Below, piece by piece: positions 43,816-52,382 of a stretch of DNA of 64,000 nucleotides. The notes beneath the pieces are model-generated. The model searched no databases. It was not told the DNA's origin and saw only the letters and a program-made list of their open reading frames with translations. Every line of letters begins with the position of its first letter. Positions within the stretch are counted from its first letter, which is position 1. The position numbers were made by a program, and so were the translations under genes. The stretch is from Bacteroidales bacterium UBA6377. Lineage in GTDB: Bacteria; Bacteroidota; Bacteroidia; Bacteroidales; UBA932. The stretch lies in NCBI GenBank assembly GCA_002438805.1, contig DJQV01000024.1:62001-126000 (forward strand), read 5' to 3'.

Positions 43816-45882
43816 TTACTTGTAAACTATAGCCGTATGCTCGTCCTTGAGTATCTCGGTGGTCTGGCCCAAGGCAACGGACACGCATGAGAGAGAGGGG
43901 TTGCCACGGCAGTCCAGAGTCTTCAGCAAGGGACAGCAACTTATGTCCAGAGACTCCAGAGCGGCATTGGAGCAGTCCAGCACCTTCAAGGCAGGATTTC
44001 CGCTCAAATCAAGAGTCTTGAGCGGAGAACGGGACAGATACGCCTCCTCCAGAGCCGGGTTTCCGCTCAAGTCCAGAGCTGTCAGCAAGGTGGACTGGCA
44101 ATAGAGAGACTTCAGCGCATCATTACCTGTCAGATCAACGGATTTCAGCGGGTTGCTGTCGCACACCAGCACCTTCAAGGCAGCATTGGCTTCAAGAGCA
44201 AGGTTTTCAATGGACTGCCCCGGCACGCTCAGTCTCTCCAGAGAAGTGAACATCTGTATGCCCTCCAGCGACGCGATTCTCGTATACTTGGCCGGATCTA
44301 TATTTATGTCACTTACAGCAGCAGCCTCCTGAAGAGAAATGAAAGAATCATAATCCTGATCGAAATTGTCCGTAAGGTAGCGTTTGAACTCGGCATCCCC
44401 CACCTCCGGGACATAGATGATCTTTGTAGACTCCGGAATATATCTCCGCTCTCCCCTGTTTATCCCGTCAATTTCATGTCCCTCCATAAGATACAGAGTC
44501 TCAAGCCCGTCACAAAGGCAACTCAAAAAGGAGACTTTCGGGTTGAGGGTCAGATTGAGGCTTCGAAGAGGACAGCCGTCCACATTGAGCGAGCGGAGCT
44601 GCGGACTATACCTCAAGTCAAGTTCAGTCACCTGACTTCCCGCACAGTCCAGAACCTCAAGCCCGGCAAGAATATACAGCCTCGTCTGGTCGGAGACTTT
44701 GCCGCGGGCGTACAGCCGCCGCAGACTGCGGTATTTACGCACTACATCATCAAGCGGCAGCGGACTGCCCTCGCAGTGCAGCTCCTCAAGCGCATCAGCG
44801 GGGATGGAAGAACTGATATAGTTGAGGGATGTATTGGAAATGTCCAGACTCCGTACCCGTGTCTGCGTGCGCAGCACAAAGGAAGTAACCGGATTACAGG
44901 AGACATTGACCGAAGTCAGGGCAGGAAAGTCCCCCAGTTCAAGGGTCGTCAAGGCATTGCCGCTCAGATCCAGTTCTTCCAGACTGGTCATGGGCTCCAG
45001 CACGACAGCCTCCAGACCGCCGCTCCCCCTTCCGTCTGACACAGACGAGCCGGTGCAGCTCAGCCTTCTCAGCGCCGTAAGATGTTCCACCCCGCCAAGA
45101 GAATGCAGATTGTCAGAGCAGATGTCGATATCCTCCACTTTCCCGGCCTCTTCAACGCTGATGTAACCGTCAGCATCCGCATCCCATACGGAAAGCATAT
45201 ACGCCTCAAGCACTTTGTCATCAAACACTACAGGCATGTAGAACTTCCTCTCTTCCCCGTATGCCACGCCCTTTCCGTTGATGGCGTATGCCCTGACATA
45301 GTAGGTCTGCCCGAGCACAAGGCCCGGAATCTCCACAGTGCGGGTCCCGTATTCCGAACTGTCTACCGTCTTGGTATTCAACTCTATAGTAGGATTCGGC
45401 GAAGTTGACCAGCACAAGCCGCACACAGCCAAAGAGCCGCTGAATGTCTCAGATACAGAATATGATACACTTACGGATGTCGAGCTCAGTATCACGGGCT
45501 GCCCGGTGCTTACACCGGGCAGCTGCTGCTCTATTTCTATGATCTCCGTCCGCGGCTCAAGTTCGGAGACACCGCCGCTGACATAAGGCCTATAACAATA
45601 CCTGACACCGAATGTAAGATCCGGTATACGGCAAGAAAAAGAATTGCCACCCTCTACCGGGACATCTATGAACCTCTGCTCCCCTCCGGAAAGGCCGAAG
45701 AAAAAACCGCAACTGCGGACATTGTCCATACGCGAAAGCCTGCACGTCAGCACGAGCTCGTCTCCGTCCACCCGAGATGTCGTGCCGAGCACGGACGGGG
45801 CCAGATGCAGGGACGCCTCCGGGTCCCCGGTACAGGAGACGGCAAGCAGAAGCAAAGGGGCAATCACCTTACAGATTCTCAT
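43816..45882 (-). CDS. EF-hand/leucine-rich-repeat lipoprotein, double architecture
   Basis: 688 residues, lipoprotein signal (MRICKVIAPLLLLAVSC, Cys 17). Two fibronectin-like beta domains (about 25-220; GLVLGQTYYVRAYAINGKGVAYGEER is the typical second one). Then an EF-hand loop DADADGYISVEE (about 233-244) with LRR block 1 ending in LYLMEGHEID, and a second EF-like loop DQDYDSFISLQE (about 510) with LRR block 2 ending in ALGQTTEILKDEHTAIVYK. The unit EF-LRR-cap occurs twice here and once in the 37482 gene. Divergent from the gene at 46011. Confidence 0.8.
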   Translation of the reverse strand: MRICKVIAPLLLLAVSCTGDPEASLHLAPSVLGTTSRVDGDELVLTCRLSRMDNVRSCGFFFGLSGGEQRFIDVPVEGGNSFSCRIPDLTFGVRYCYRPYVSGGVSELEPRTEIIEIEQQLPGVSTGQPVILSSTSVSVSYSVSETFSGSLAVCGLCWSTSPNPTIELNTKTVDSSEYGTRTVEIPGLVLGQTYYVRAYAINGKGVAYGEERKFYMPVVFDDKVLEAYMLSVWDADADGYISVEEAGKVEDIDICSDNLHSLGGVEHLTALRRLSCTGSSVSDGRGSGGLEAVVLEPMTSLEELDLSGNALTTLELGDFPALTSVNVSCNPVTSFVLRTQTRVRSLDISNTSLNYISSSIPADALEELHCEGSPLPLDDVVRKYRSLRRLYARGKVSDQTRLYILAGLEVLDCAGSQVTELDLRYSPQLRSLNVDGCPLRSLNLTLNPKVSFLSCLCDGLETLYLMEGHEIDGINRGERRYIPESTKIIYVPEVGDAEFKRYLTDNFDQDYDSFISLQEAAAVSDINIDPAKYTRIASLEGIQMFTSLERLSVPGQSIENLALEANAALKVLVCDSNPLKSVDLTGNDALKSLYCQSTLLTALDLSGNPALEEAYLSRSPLKTLDLSGNPALKVLDCSNAALESLDISCCPLLKTLDCRGNPSLSCVSVALGQTTEILKDEHTAIVYK

Positions 45883-45890
45883 ACAGATAA

Positions 45891-45898
45891 CAAATATA
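45891..45898 (-). promoter_or_regulatory. -7 box (TATATTTG, minus strand) of the 688-residue LRR gene
   Basis: Reverse complement CAAATATA at 45891-45898, an exact match, 8 nt before the minus-strand ATG at 45882. Confidence 0.6.
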
Positions 45899-45974
45899 CG
45901 TTTTTCATTTAGAAGTTATTTTAAGTAATCGTTAAAAAATAAGTTGCCGTTTACTGAAATGAACCCCAATGAAC

Positions 45975-46005
45975 TTGACAAGGCGGAGCATTATGTCTAT
46001 TTTTG
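45975..46005 (+). promoter_or_regulatory. Promoter of the 46011 gene, near-leaderless
   Basis: TTG at 45975-45977, 20 nt gap, then TATTTTTG at 45998-46005. It ends 5 nt before ATG 46011. This excludes the upstream starts at 45969 and 45993, which would precede or overlap the promoter. Confidence 0.65.
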
Positions 46006-46010
46006 CTGAA

Positions 46011-46610
46011 ATGGGTAAAGAATTGAGAAAAACTATTCCGGAGTTGAGCTATCTGCTCACGGAAGTCGAAAAAAGATACGGGAGACGGTTGGCGACATCA
46101 TCTGATTTCGAAGCCCTCTCCGTCATAATCGAACACGAGTCCGGCGACGTGATCTCCGCATCGACACTCAAACGGCTCTGGGGCTATGTGACCATGAAGC
46201 CTGTCCCGCGACAGTCCACACTCGACGTGCTGTCCAGATATGTCGGCAACAAGAACTTCTATTCATTCTGCCAGCACATAAAAAACGACAATCTGTTCGA
46301 GTCACGCTTTTTTTCCACCAAATCAGTAATGTCTTCCGACCTTGAGCAGGGTGCTGAAATCCTGATCGGATGGGCCCCCGACAGGCTCGTCCAGCTCGAA
46401 TACCTCGGGGGTGGCGAGTTCGTGGTGCGGAAGTCCGAGAACTCAAAACTCATGGTTGACGACAGGTTCATGGCCACCTGCTTCTATATAGGTTATCCCC
46501 TGCTCATACCGAGAATCCTCCGCAGCGGGGAATACACTCCATCATACATAGCCGGAGCGACAGAAGGACTTAACAGGCTGGAAATCATAGGGGGGGGAGA
46601 ATCTCAGTAA
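46011..46610 (+). CDS. Bacteroidota-specific protein of unknown function with a helix-turn-helix-like N-terminus
   Basis: 199 residues, no signal peptide. The N-terminal half (about 1-95) is all helical with the conserved SASTLKRLWGYV stretch, which recurs in a family of uncharacterised Bacteroidota proteins and looks like a helix-turn-helix. The C-terminal half (about 105-199) is beta-rich (DRLVQLEYLGGGEFVVRKSENSKL) and may bind a ligand. It may be a transcription regulator, but this is not established. It converges on the kinase gene with a 7-nt overlap of the 3' ends. Start fixed by the promoter. Confidence 0.65.
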   Translation: MGKELRKTIPELSYLLTEVEKRYGRRLATSSDFEALSVIIEHESGDVISASTLKRLWGYVTMKPVPRQSTLDVLSRYVGNKNFYSFCQHIKNDNLFESRFFSTKSVMSSDLEQGAEILIGWAPDRLVQLEYLGGGEFVVRKSENSKLMVDDRFMATCFYIGYPLLIPRILRSGEYTPSYIAGATEGLNRLEIIGGGESQ

Positions 46611-47476
46611 GCCCGCTCCTCAATATCTGATCCCAACCGCTCAAGCACCCGCTCAAGCTGGGCCTTCTTCAAATACGAACGCACCTCAGGCATCAGGGCG
46701 GCGGTCAAAATCGAGAAAGCGATAAGAAGCCCTGCAACCGTGACAGCAATCATCCTGCGCCGTCCAGTAATGGCTGAACTGACCTCAGCGGCACTGGCAT
46801 AGCGCTGCTCCCTGTCGTCCCTTGTGCACTTGGCCGCCACACGTGGATATTTCCCCATACGCTCCATGATGACCCCTAGGGAATAGATGTCGCTCCGGTT
46901 GTCCAGAACCTCCCCACGCCTCTGCTCCGGGGATGAATATGCCAGGGTTCCCGCAGGCTGCTTGAATATCGTGGATCTGTCCTCATCGGAAAGCCCGAAA
47001 TCTATCAGCTTCACATTCTGTCCATTACGGGTTATGAGGATGTTGGACGGCTTGAGGTCACGGTGTATCACCTGCTTGTGGTGGATATAGTCCAGGGCGG
47101 CGCAAAGTTCAAGCAGTATCTTTTTCTCGGGGATTCTCTCCCGCTTTTCGAGCAGGGATTCCAGCGTGTCCCCCTCGACCCATTCCATCTCGATGCAGTC
47201 GCCAAGGCCGGGCAAGTTGACATAATCCAAAGTGCGGCAGACGCCCGGATGGTCAAGTTCCCTCCCCAGCTCATACTCCTTGCGCAGCAGCGCCCCGGAC
47301 ACGGGATCCCCCCAATACTCCGGTTTCAAAGATTTGAGTGCCACGAGCCTGCCACCGATCTCCGCGCGGCTTATCATCGAACAGCCTCCTTGCGAGACAT
47401 ACACCTGCCTCACCGCCTCCTGCAAAGGGGCGGAAATCTGCTCGGGCGAATCGAAAAAACAGGATGAATCTTCCAT
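46604..47476 (-). CDS. Hanks-type Ser/Thr protein kinase with one membrane helix
   Basis: 290 residues. Kinase domain about 20-235: ATP Lys in VALKSL (Lys 48), catalytic HRDLKPSN (Asp 140), DFG at 159-161, and SSPEQ near 183 in place of APE. The glycine loop is poor (VSQGGCSMIS). Domain is compact, followed by an Arg-rich patch and a TM helix (about 243-262) with a short C-terminal tail of about 28 residues outside. No sensor domain. Divergent from the three-gene envelope operon at 47515, suggesting the kinase regulates it; that link is inference. Confidence 0.85.
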   Translation of the reverse strand: MEDSSCFFDSPEQISAPLQEAVRQVYVSQGGCSMISRAEIGGRLVALKSLKPEYWGDPVSGALLRKEYELGRELDHPGVCRTLDYVNLPGLGDCIEMEWVEGDTLESLLEKRERIPEKKILLELCAALDYIHHKQVIHRDLKPSNILITRNGQNVKLIDFGLSDEDRSTIFKQPAGTLAYSSPEQRRGEVLDNRSDIYSLGVIMERMGKYPRVAAKCTRDDREQRYASAAEVSSAITGRRRMIAVTVAGLLIAFSILTAALMPEVRSYLKKAQLERVLERLGSDIEERAY

Positions 47477-47481
47477 ACTTT

Positions 47482-47509
47482 CAAATATAGCGATTTATTG
47501 ATATATTTG
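47482..47509. promoter_or_regulatory. Mirror-image divergent promoters of the kinase and the 47515 operon
   Basis: CAAATATA at 47482-47489 is TATATTTG on the minus strand, 5 nt before the kinase ATG (47476). TATATTTG at 47502-47509 is 5 nt before ATG 47515 on the plus strand. The two exact -7 boxes face outward over a 12-nt centre, making a 28-bp symmetrical site, and both messages would be near-leaderless. The polymerase sites overlap, so the two directions should compete. Confidence 0.7.
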
Positions 47510-47514
47510 CCTTG

Positions 47515-48051
47515 ATGAGGACATCAGATCTCATAATAGCACTTCTCTGCCTTGCAGGCTGCCGCCAGTCCGGCGTGCAAACCGGCAGCATCCCGGAATA
47601 TGACAGCGTAACCCCCTGCCTCAACGGCACCGGCATAGTGTCAAGAGACGGCAAGTTCGGAGTCATAGACAGCACGGGAGCGGAACTTGTCCCTCCTGTG
47701 TTCGACGACCTGTTCTATCTCACTGACGACATCTCCGCCGCCATATCAGGCGGAAGCTGCGAATTCTACGACCGGACGGGCAGGAGGCTCGCCCAGATCA
47801 GAACAGGAAACATGGATCCGGAAAGCCTGCTCGAAGCCTATGCCGACATCAGGGAAGATGCCAGACAAGACTGGGACGATATACTCGACGCCTACGAGGA
47901 ACTGGGCAGGTACTGCGCGGAAAGCGATGCCGACCCGAAGCAGGCCACCCGGCTCGCCCTCAGCATAAGAACCGCCCTGGACAACACCTCCGGCCCCATG
48001 GACAAGGACCAGCAGGCAAGATTCGAGGCCCTAAGGAGGATCGGACAATGA
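47515..48051 (+). CDS. Lipoprotein with a WG-type repeat
   Basis: 178 residues with a lipoprotein signal (MRTSDLIIALLCLAGC, Cys 16). The N-terminal half has one WG-like repeat (GKFGVIDSTGAELVPPVFDDL and a second, degenerate unit), and the C-terminal half is charged and helical (about 105-178). ATG 47515, not the TTG at 47512, fits the promoter. The gene overlaps the next by 4 nt (ATGA). Role unknown; first of the operon facing the kinase. Confidence 0.7.
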   Translation: MRTSDLIIALLCLAGCRQSGVQTGSIPEYDSVTPCLNGTGIVSRDGKFGVIDSTGAELVPPVFDDLFYLTDDISAAISGGSCEFYDRTGRRLAQIRTGNMDPESLLEAYADIREDARQDWDDILDAYEELGRYCAESDADPKQATRLALSIRTALDNTSGPMDKDQQARFEALRRIGQ

Positions 48052-49814
48052 AGAAACTGATTGCGGCCGTTGCAGGCCTCCTGTCTGTACTTTGCACCTG
48101 CCGGGCACAAGTCATATCAGACATCCGGACCGACAAGGCATATCTCTGCGCAGAAGGGAATGCGCAGAACGCGCGCATCGCGGACAGCCTGGCCCTGGAC
48201 GCGCTGGCGGTGAAAGTCTCCGCCACAGTCAGTCTCCCCTACTCCGCCGCAGTCAAGGCATCGGTCCTCCGCACCTATCGCGATGACCTCGGCAGGGAAT
48301 GCGACATGCTCTCCACCACCGGGGATGCAGGTACGACGGTACTCAGATATATCCGCAGGTCCGACGCCGGCAGGATCTTCGACAACCGCCGGGCCAAGGT
48401 CAAAGAAATGCTCAACATAGCCCTCACCGCCGAAGAGAAATTCCAGACCGACGTGGCACTGCGCTACTACTCCTGGGCAGCCACACTGCTGCGCAGCCTT
48501 CCCCCGCTCGACGCCGCCGCCATAGCTGACGCTGAAAGCCGCAGGGACTCCATCCTGGAAGGCCTCAACGTCAAGTTCGACAAGACCAGCAAATACAACA
48601 AGGAGATCGTCGAACTCACGTTCACCTACAAAGGCCATCCGGTCCGCAACATAGACTACAGTTTCTTCGACGGCAAACGCTGGAGCGGAATCCTCTCCGC
48701 CAAGGACGGCAAGGGATTCATAGAGGTCAGCCCGGATTCAAGGATAGACCGGTACCGCATCCGCTACGAGATCACTCCGTCCCACCTCCAGCACCTTTTT
48801 CGCGAGGTCAGTTCCGTGGAGCAGGCATTTGCAGCCTCCACAGCCACAGAAGAAGCATCTGAAAGACCGTCCTCGGAGCCGCGCAGATCCGCACCACGCA
48901 AAATAGACTTCTCGGACGTAAAGAGCAAAGTCATGTCCGTCATGGCAAGGGACGAATTCCAGACCGTCCCCGACACGCTCACCGCCGGTCTGGCACCTGT
49001 TCTGTACACCTCAAACTACGAAGACGCAGTCTCACAGGTGTGCGCCGGCATCAGCGGCAGCGGGCAGGATATCAGCGGACTCTTCACCGAAGAAGGCTAC
49101 GCCACCTACCTCAAACTCATAGGCTACGGCAACGCCCGCGTGCTCAACTTCGACAAACTGGACTTCTACTCCCTCGGAGACGACGTCTTCTGCCGCAGCG
49201 TCCCTATGGTCTTCTCTTTCAAGGGCAACAGGCGCGAGTTCGTGGAGGACGTGGTGTTCACATTCGACCGCGACGGGAAGATAAGCAACCTCACATTCGC
49301 CCTTTCTTCCGACACGGTACGTGACATCATCTCCATGGACGGCTGGACCGAGGAGGCCAGACTCATCCTCATAGACTTCCTGGAAAACTACAAGACCGCC
49401 TACGCCCTCAAACGGCAGGACTACATAGCCTCCATATTCGATGACGACGCCCTGATCATAACCGGACGGGTGCTGCGCAATGTCAAGGGGCCCAACGAGT
49501 ACGGCAACAACCGCTACGTCACCCTGACCCGACACAATAAAGAGAATTACATCAAGCAGTTGGGCAAGGTGTTCGCCAGCCAGGAGTACATCAACATCCA
49601 GTTCTCCGACTGCGAGGTCATGAAACTCGGCAAGGGAGAACAGCTCTTCGGCATCAAGATCCGCCAGGAATACTTCTCCGCCACATACTCCGACAGCGGC
49701 TATCTGTTCATCCTTGTGGACCTGAGGGACTATCACCGGCCGGTGATCCATGTCAGGACATGGCAGGACTCGCCGGACAAGGAATTCGGAGTCATCGGAC
49801 CTTATAACTTCTAG
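48048..49814 (+). CDS. Exported LPP20-like protein with NTF2-like C-terminus
   Basis: 588 residues, signal peptide (MKKLIAAVAGLLSVLCTCRAQ). N-terminal part (about 30-175) resembles the LPP20/FlgT-like fold (EGNAQNARIADSLALDALAVKV). A middle beta domain follows (about 185-255), then a polar Ser/Glu/Arg linker (about 265-285) and a C-terminal part with an NTF2/SnoaL-like pattern (LIDFLENYKTAYALKRQDYIASIFDDDALIITG near 450). Domain naming is by pattern only. Translationally coupled to the genes on both sides (ATGA before, 3 nt gap after). Confidence 0.7.
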   Translation: MKKLIAAVAGLLSVLCTCRAQVISDIRTDKAYLCAEGNAQNARIADSLALDALAVKVSATVSLPYSAAVKASVLRTYRDDLGRECDMLSTTGDAGTTVLRYIRRSDAGRIFDNRRAKVKEMLNIALTAEEKFQTDVALRYYSWAATLLRSLPPLDAAAIADAESRRDSILEGLNVKFDKTSKYNKEIVELTFTYKGHPVRNIDYSFFDGKRWSGILSAKDGKGFIEVSPDSRIDRYRIRYEITPSHLQHLFREVSSVEQAFAASTATEEASERPSSEPRRSAPRKIDFSDVKSKVMSVMARDEFQTVPDTLTAGLAPVLYTSNYEDAVSQVCAGISGSGQDISGLFTEEGYATYLKLIGYGNARVLNFDKLDFYSLGDDVFCRSVPMVFSFKGNRREFVEDVVFTFDRDGKISNLTFALSSDTVRDIISMDGWTEEARLILIDFLENYKTAYALKRQDYIASIFDDDALIITGRVLRNVKGPNEYGNNRYVTLTRHNKENYIKQLGKVFASQEYINIQFSDCEVMKLGKGEQLFGIKIRQEYFSATYSDSGYLFILVDLRDYHRPVIHVRTWQDSPDKEFGVIGPYNF

Positions 49815-49817
49815 CAC

Positions 49818-50753
49818 ATGAAAAGAGGAATCGCACTGTTGCTGCTTGCGCTCCTGTATGCCGCCACCGCCCTTGCCCAGGAAGACAGCACCGTCTTCAA
49901 AGTGGTGTCGTTCCGCAAACTGGACTGGGACCTGGACGCCCGCAGCAACTATCCCATGATTGACCAGAACGGCCGCAAAGCCGCGCTTATAAAAGTTGTC
50001 ATCCCTGACGACAACTTCGATTTCGATGTGGGCGTGATGGGCATCGTCGGAGTCAAGCAGGAGATAGGAGAGACCTGGGTCTATGTGCCAGAGGGAGTGA
50101 GGAAAATCACCATACGACACAAGAACTACGGTATCATCCGCGACTACCGCTTCGACATCCCAATAGAATCGGCCACTGTCTACGAGATGACCCTTGAAGC
50201 TCACCGCCCGCTCCAGAGCAAGGTTGTGGTCAGGGACTCCATAGTCTATGTCCCGTCTCCCGCCACGGCCTCAGACACGCCAAAAAGGAAACCCGTCGGG
50301 ATCTCGGCGCTCTTGACAGCCGGGGCACCGGACTTTCCGGTCGGGCTGATGCTGGTCTGGCAGCCCGGCAAGGCAGGAGGCTATGTCAAGTTCAGAAGCA
50401 ACTTCACTCTTTCAGGCCATGCCTATACCTGCCGTTCCGACGGCACTTCTGGAGACGGATATATCTGGACCAATGGAGAGAGCCGCACCTCAAGGATGAG
50501 CGTTACCGCCGGGGCTCTGCTCAGACTCAACGGCTGGCTGTCGGCCTGCGCCGGAGCCGGATATGGCAGGAGGATACTCGCATGGGAGGATGTGGACAGC
50601 CGTTGGGCCAAGGTGGAGGACAAATCCGCAGGGGGACTGGCAGCAGAACTGGGCACGCTGCTCAATTTCTCACGTATCTCGCTCTATGCCGGAGCATCGA
50701 CCGTGAACTTCCGCCGCTTTGATGCAGAGATAGGGATAGGGCTCAGATTCTGA
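49818..50753 (+). CDS. Envelope protein: PEGA-like domain plus outer-membrane barrel
   Basis: 311 residues, signal peptide (MKRGIALLLLALLYAATALAQ). N-terminal beta domain (about 30-135) with the ETWVYVPEGVRKITIRHKNYG motif typical of PEGA-like domains, a short linker, then about eight aromatic strands (about 155-311) ending in GIGLRF with terminal Phe. It would sit in the outer membrane with the PEGA-like domain in the periplasm. Such proteins often accompany kinases in Bacteroidota, which fits the divergent kinase here. Last gene of the operon. Confidence 0.72.
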   Translation: MKRGIALLLLALLYAATALAQEDSTVFKVVSFRKLDWDLDARSNYPMIDQNGRKAALIKVVIPDDNFDFDVGVMGIVGVKQEIGETWVYVPEGVRKITIRHKNYGIIRDYRFDIPIESATVYEMTLEAHRPLQSKVVVRDSIVYVPSPATASDTPKRKPVGISALLTAGAPDFPVGLMLVWQPGKAGGYVKFRSNFTLSGHAYTCRSDGTSGDGYIWTNGESRTSRMSVTAGALLRLNGWLSACAGAGYGRRILAWEDVDSRWAKVEDKSAGGLAAELGTLLNFSRISLYAGASTVNFRRFDAEIGIGLRF

Positions 50754-50762
50754 GCGGCCCGT

Positions 50763-52370
50763 CTACTTCCCCATATTCAGGAACATGACATCACCCTCGC
50801 AGAGGACGGTGCCGCCGTTGGGGATGATGCTTGCGGTGCCGCGCTTTATCAGCACCACCTGATTGTGCCCGGACTCGCTGTACTCCCTGATGCTCATGCC
50901 GACAAGGCTGCTCGACTTGGACACCTCCTGCTCCACCAGACGGAAGCCGGAGTCGCTACGGAAAGCCTTGGTGCACATAATCACGCTGTCCCCCTCATGC
51001 AGGACAGTGTCCCCACGCGGCACCACTGACGTCCCGTCAGGACGCATGAGCATACAGAAGAGGATATTTTTCGGCAGACCTATCTCCTTTATGCTCATGT
51101 CTTTCCATGGATTGTCCGTACTGATCACTATCTTGCTGAAATGAAGATCGGTCTCCTCCGAGAAATCGTTGAAGGTCTTCATCACATCCGATTCATCATC
51201 AATCTGATCAAGTTTCCGCGCCACCAGCGGCAGAAGGAATCCCTGAATCGATATGGAAAGAAGCACTATGCAGAACACCACATTGAGTATGTCATTGTGC
51301 AGAGCATTGTTGCCCACAGTGGCGAAGATCGCGAACACGATAGATGCCGCCCCGCGCAAGCCCACGAACGAGATGAACATCTGCTGTCTGAACCCGTACT
51401 TGCGGAACGGGGAGAGTATGGCGCTGACCGCAACAGGCCGCGCCACCAGAAGCATGAATGCGAAAATCCCCAAGGCAGGAAGTATCACCTTGTGCATCAG
51501 CGACGGCCTGGCCAGCATGCCGAGCATGAAGAAGATCAGCACCTGCATCAAGCCCGTCACCCCGTCAAAGAAACTCACCAGGTTGCGTTTTCCCGGGAAT
51601 TCTGCGTTGCCGAGCATTATCCCCACAAGATATGCGCTCAGATAGCCGTTGCCGCCGATAAGCGAGGGGACAGAATAGGACAGCAGGGCTATGGCCAGGA
51701 TGAACAGGGAGTCAAACCCGGATGTCGGGAAGTGTATCCGCTTCAACGCCCATATCCCCACCTTGGCTATCAGGATTCCCAGACCGGCCCCGAAAGCAAG
51801 CTGGGAGAAGAGCATCCATGCCACCTTGCCGAAGCTTGTGCCCCCGCCTGTCATTATCGACAGCATTATGACGGTGAGCATATAGGAGCATGGGTCGTTG
51901 GACCCGCTCTCCACCTCAAGCATCGGGGCCGAATTGTTCTTGAGCCCCATCTTTCGCGAACGCAGTATCGAGAATACCGAGGCCGCATCAGTGGAACTGA
52001 CCACCGACCCCATGAGAAAACTCTCCACCCAGCCCCAACGCAAGGCGAAGTGGCAGAAAAGTCCGGTCAGCCCCGCCGTCAGGAACACCCCGAGACTTGC
52101 CAGAAGACCGGCCGGCAGAGCCACACAGCGGGCCGACTCCCAGCGGGTGCCGAATCCGCCATAGAACATTATGAAAATAAGCGCGACCGTACAGATGTTC
52201 TCCGCGAAAGAGTAATCCTCGAAATGCACGGGAAACAGACCGTTGTTTCCGAACACTATACCAAGCAGGATGAAAGCCAGCAGGACCGGCATTCCAATCT
52301 TGAGCGAGGCATTGTTGAGCAGGACGCAGGTGATGATTATCACCGCCATGAGGCATATCAGTACTGTCAT
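50763..52370 (-). CDS. K+/H+ antiporter, CPA1/NhaP2 type
   Basis: 535 residues. Twelve or more membrane helices (about 1-390), with the CPA1 motif SSTDAASVFSILRS near 125 and GSNDPCSYML near 155 (the Asn-Asp pair). A cytosolic TrkA-C-type domain follows (about 405-535, two RCK-C-like beta units), as in CvrA/NhaP2. Extrudes K+ in exchange for protons. It is the last gene of the minus-strand operon; 12 nt after the S41 protease gene. Confidence 0.9.
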   Translation of the reverse strand: MTVLICLMAVIIITCVLLNNASLKIGMPVLLAFILLGIVFGNNGLFPVHFEDYSFAENICTVALIFIMFYGGFGTRWESARCVALPAGLLASLGVFLTAGLTGLFCHFALRWGWVESFLMGSVVSSTDAASVFSILRSRKMGLKNNSAPMLEVESGSNDPCSYMLTVIMLSIMTGGGTSFGKVAWMLFSQLAFGAGLGILIAKVGIWALKRIHFPTSGFDSLFILAIALLSYSVPSLIGGNGYLSAYLVGIMLGNAEFPGKRNLVSFFDGVTGLMQVLIFFMLGMLARPSLMHKVILPALGIFAFMLLVARPVAVSAILSPFRKYGFRQQMFISFVGLRGAASIVFAIFATVGNNALHNDILNVVFCIVLLSISIQGFLLPLVARKLDQIDDESDVMKTFNDFSEETDLHFSKIVISTDNPWKDMSIKEIGLPKNILFCMLMRPDGTSVVPRGDTVLHEGDSVIMCTKAFRSDSGFRLVEQEVSKSSSLVGMSIREYSESGHNQVVLIKRGTASIIPNGGTVLCEGDVMFLNMGK

Positions 52371-52382
52371 TCGCTTTTGTTT

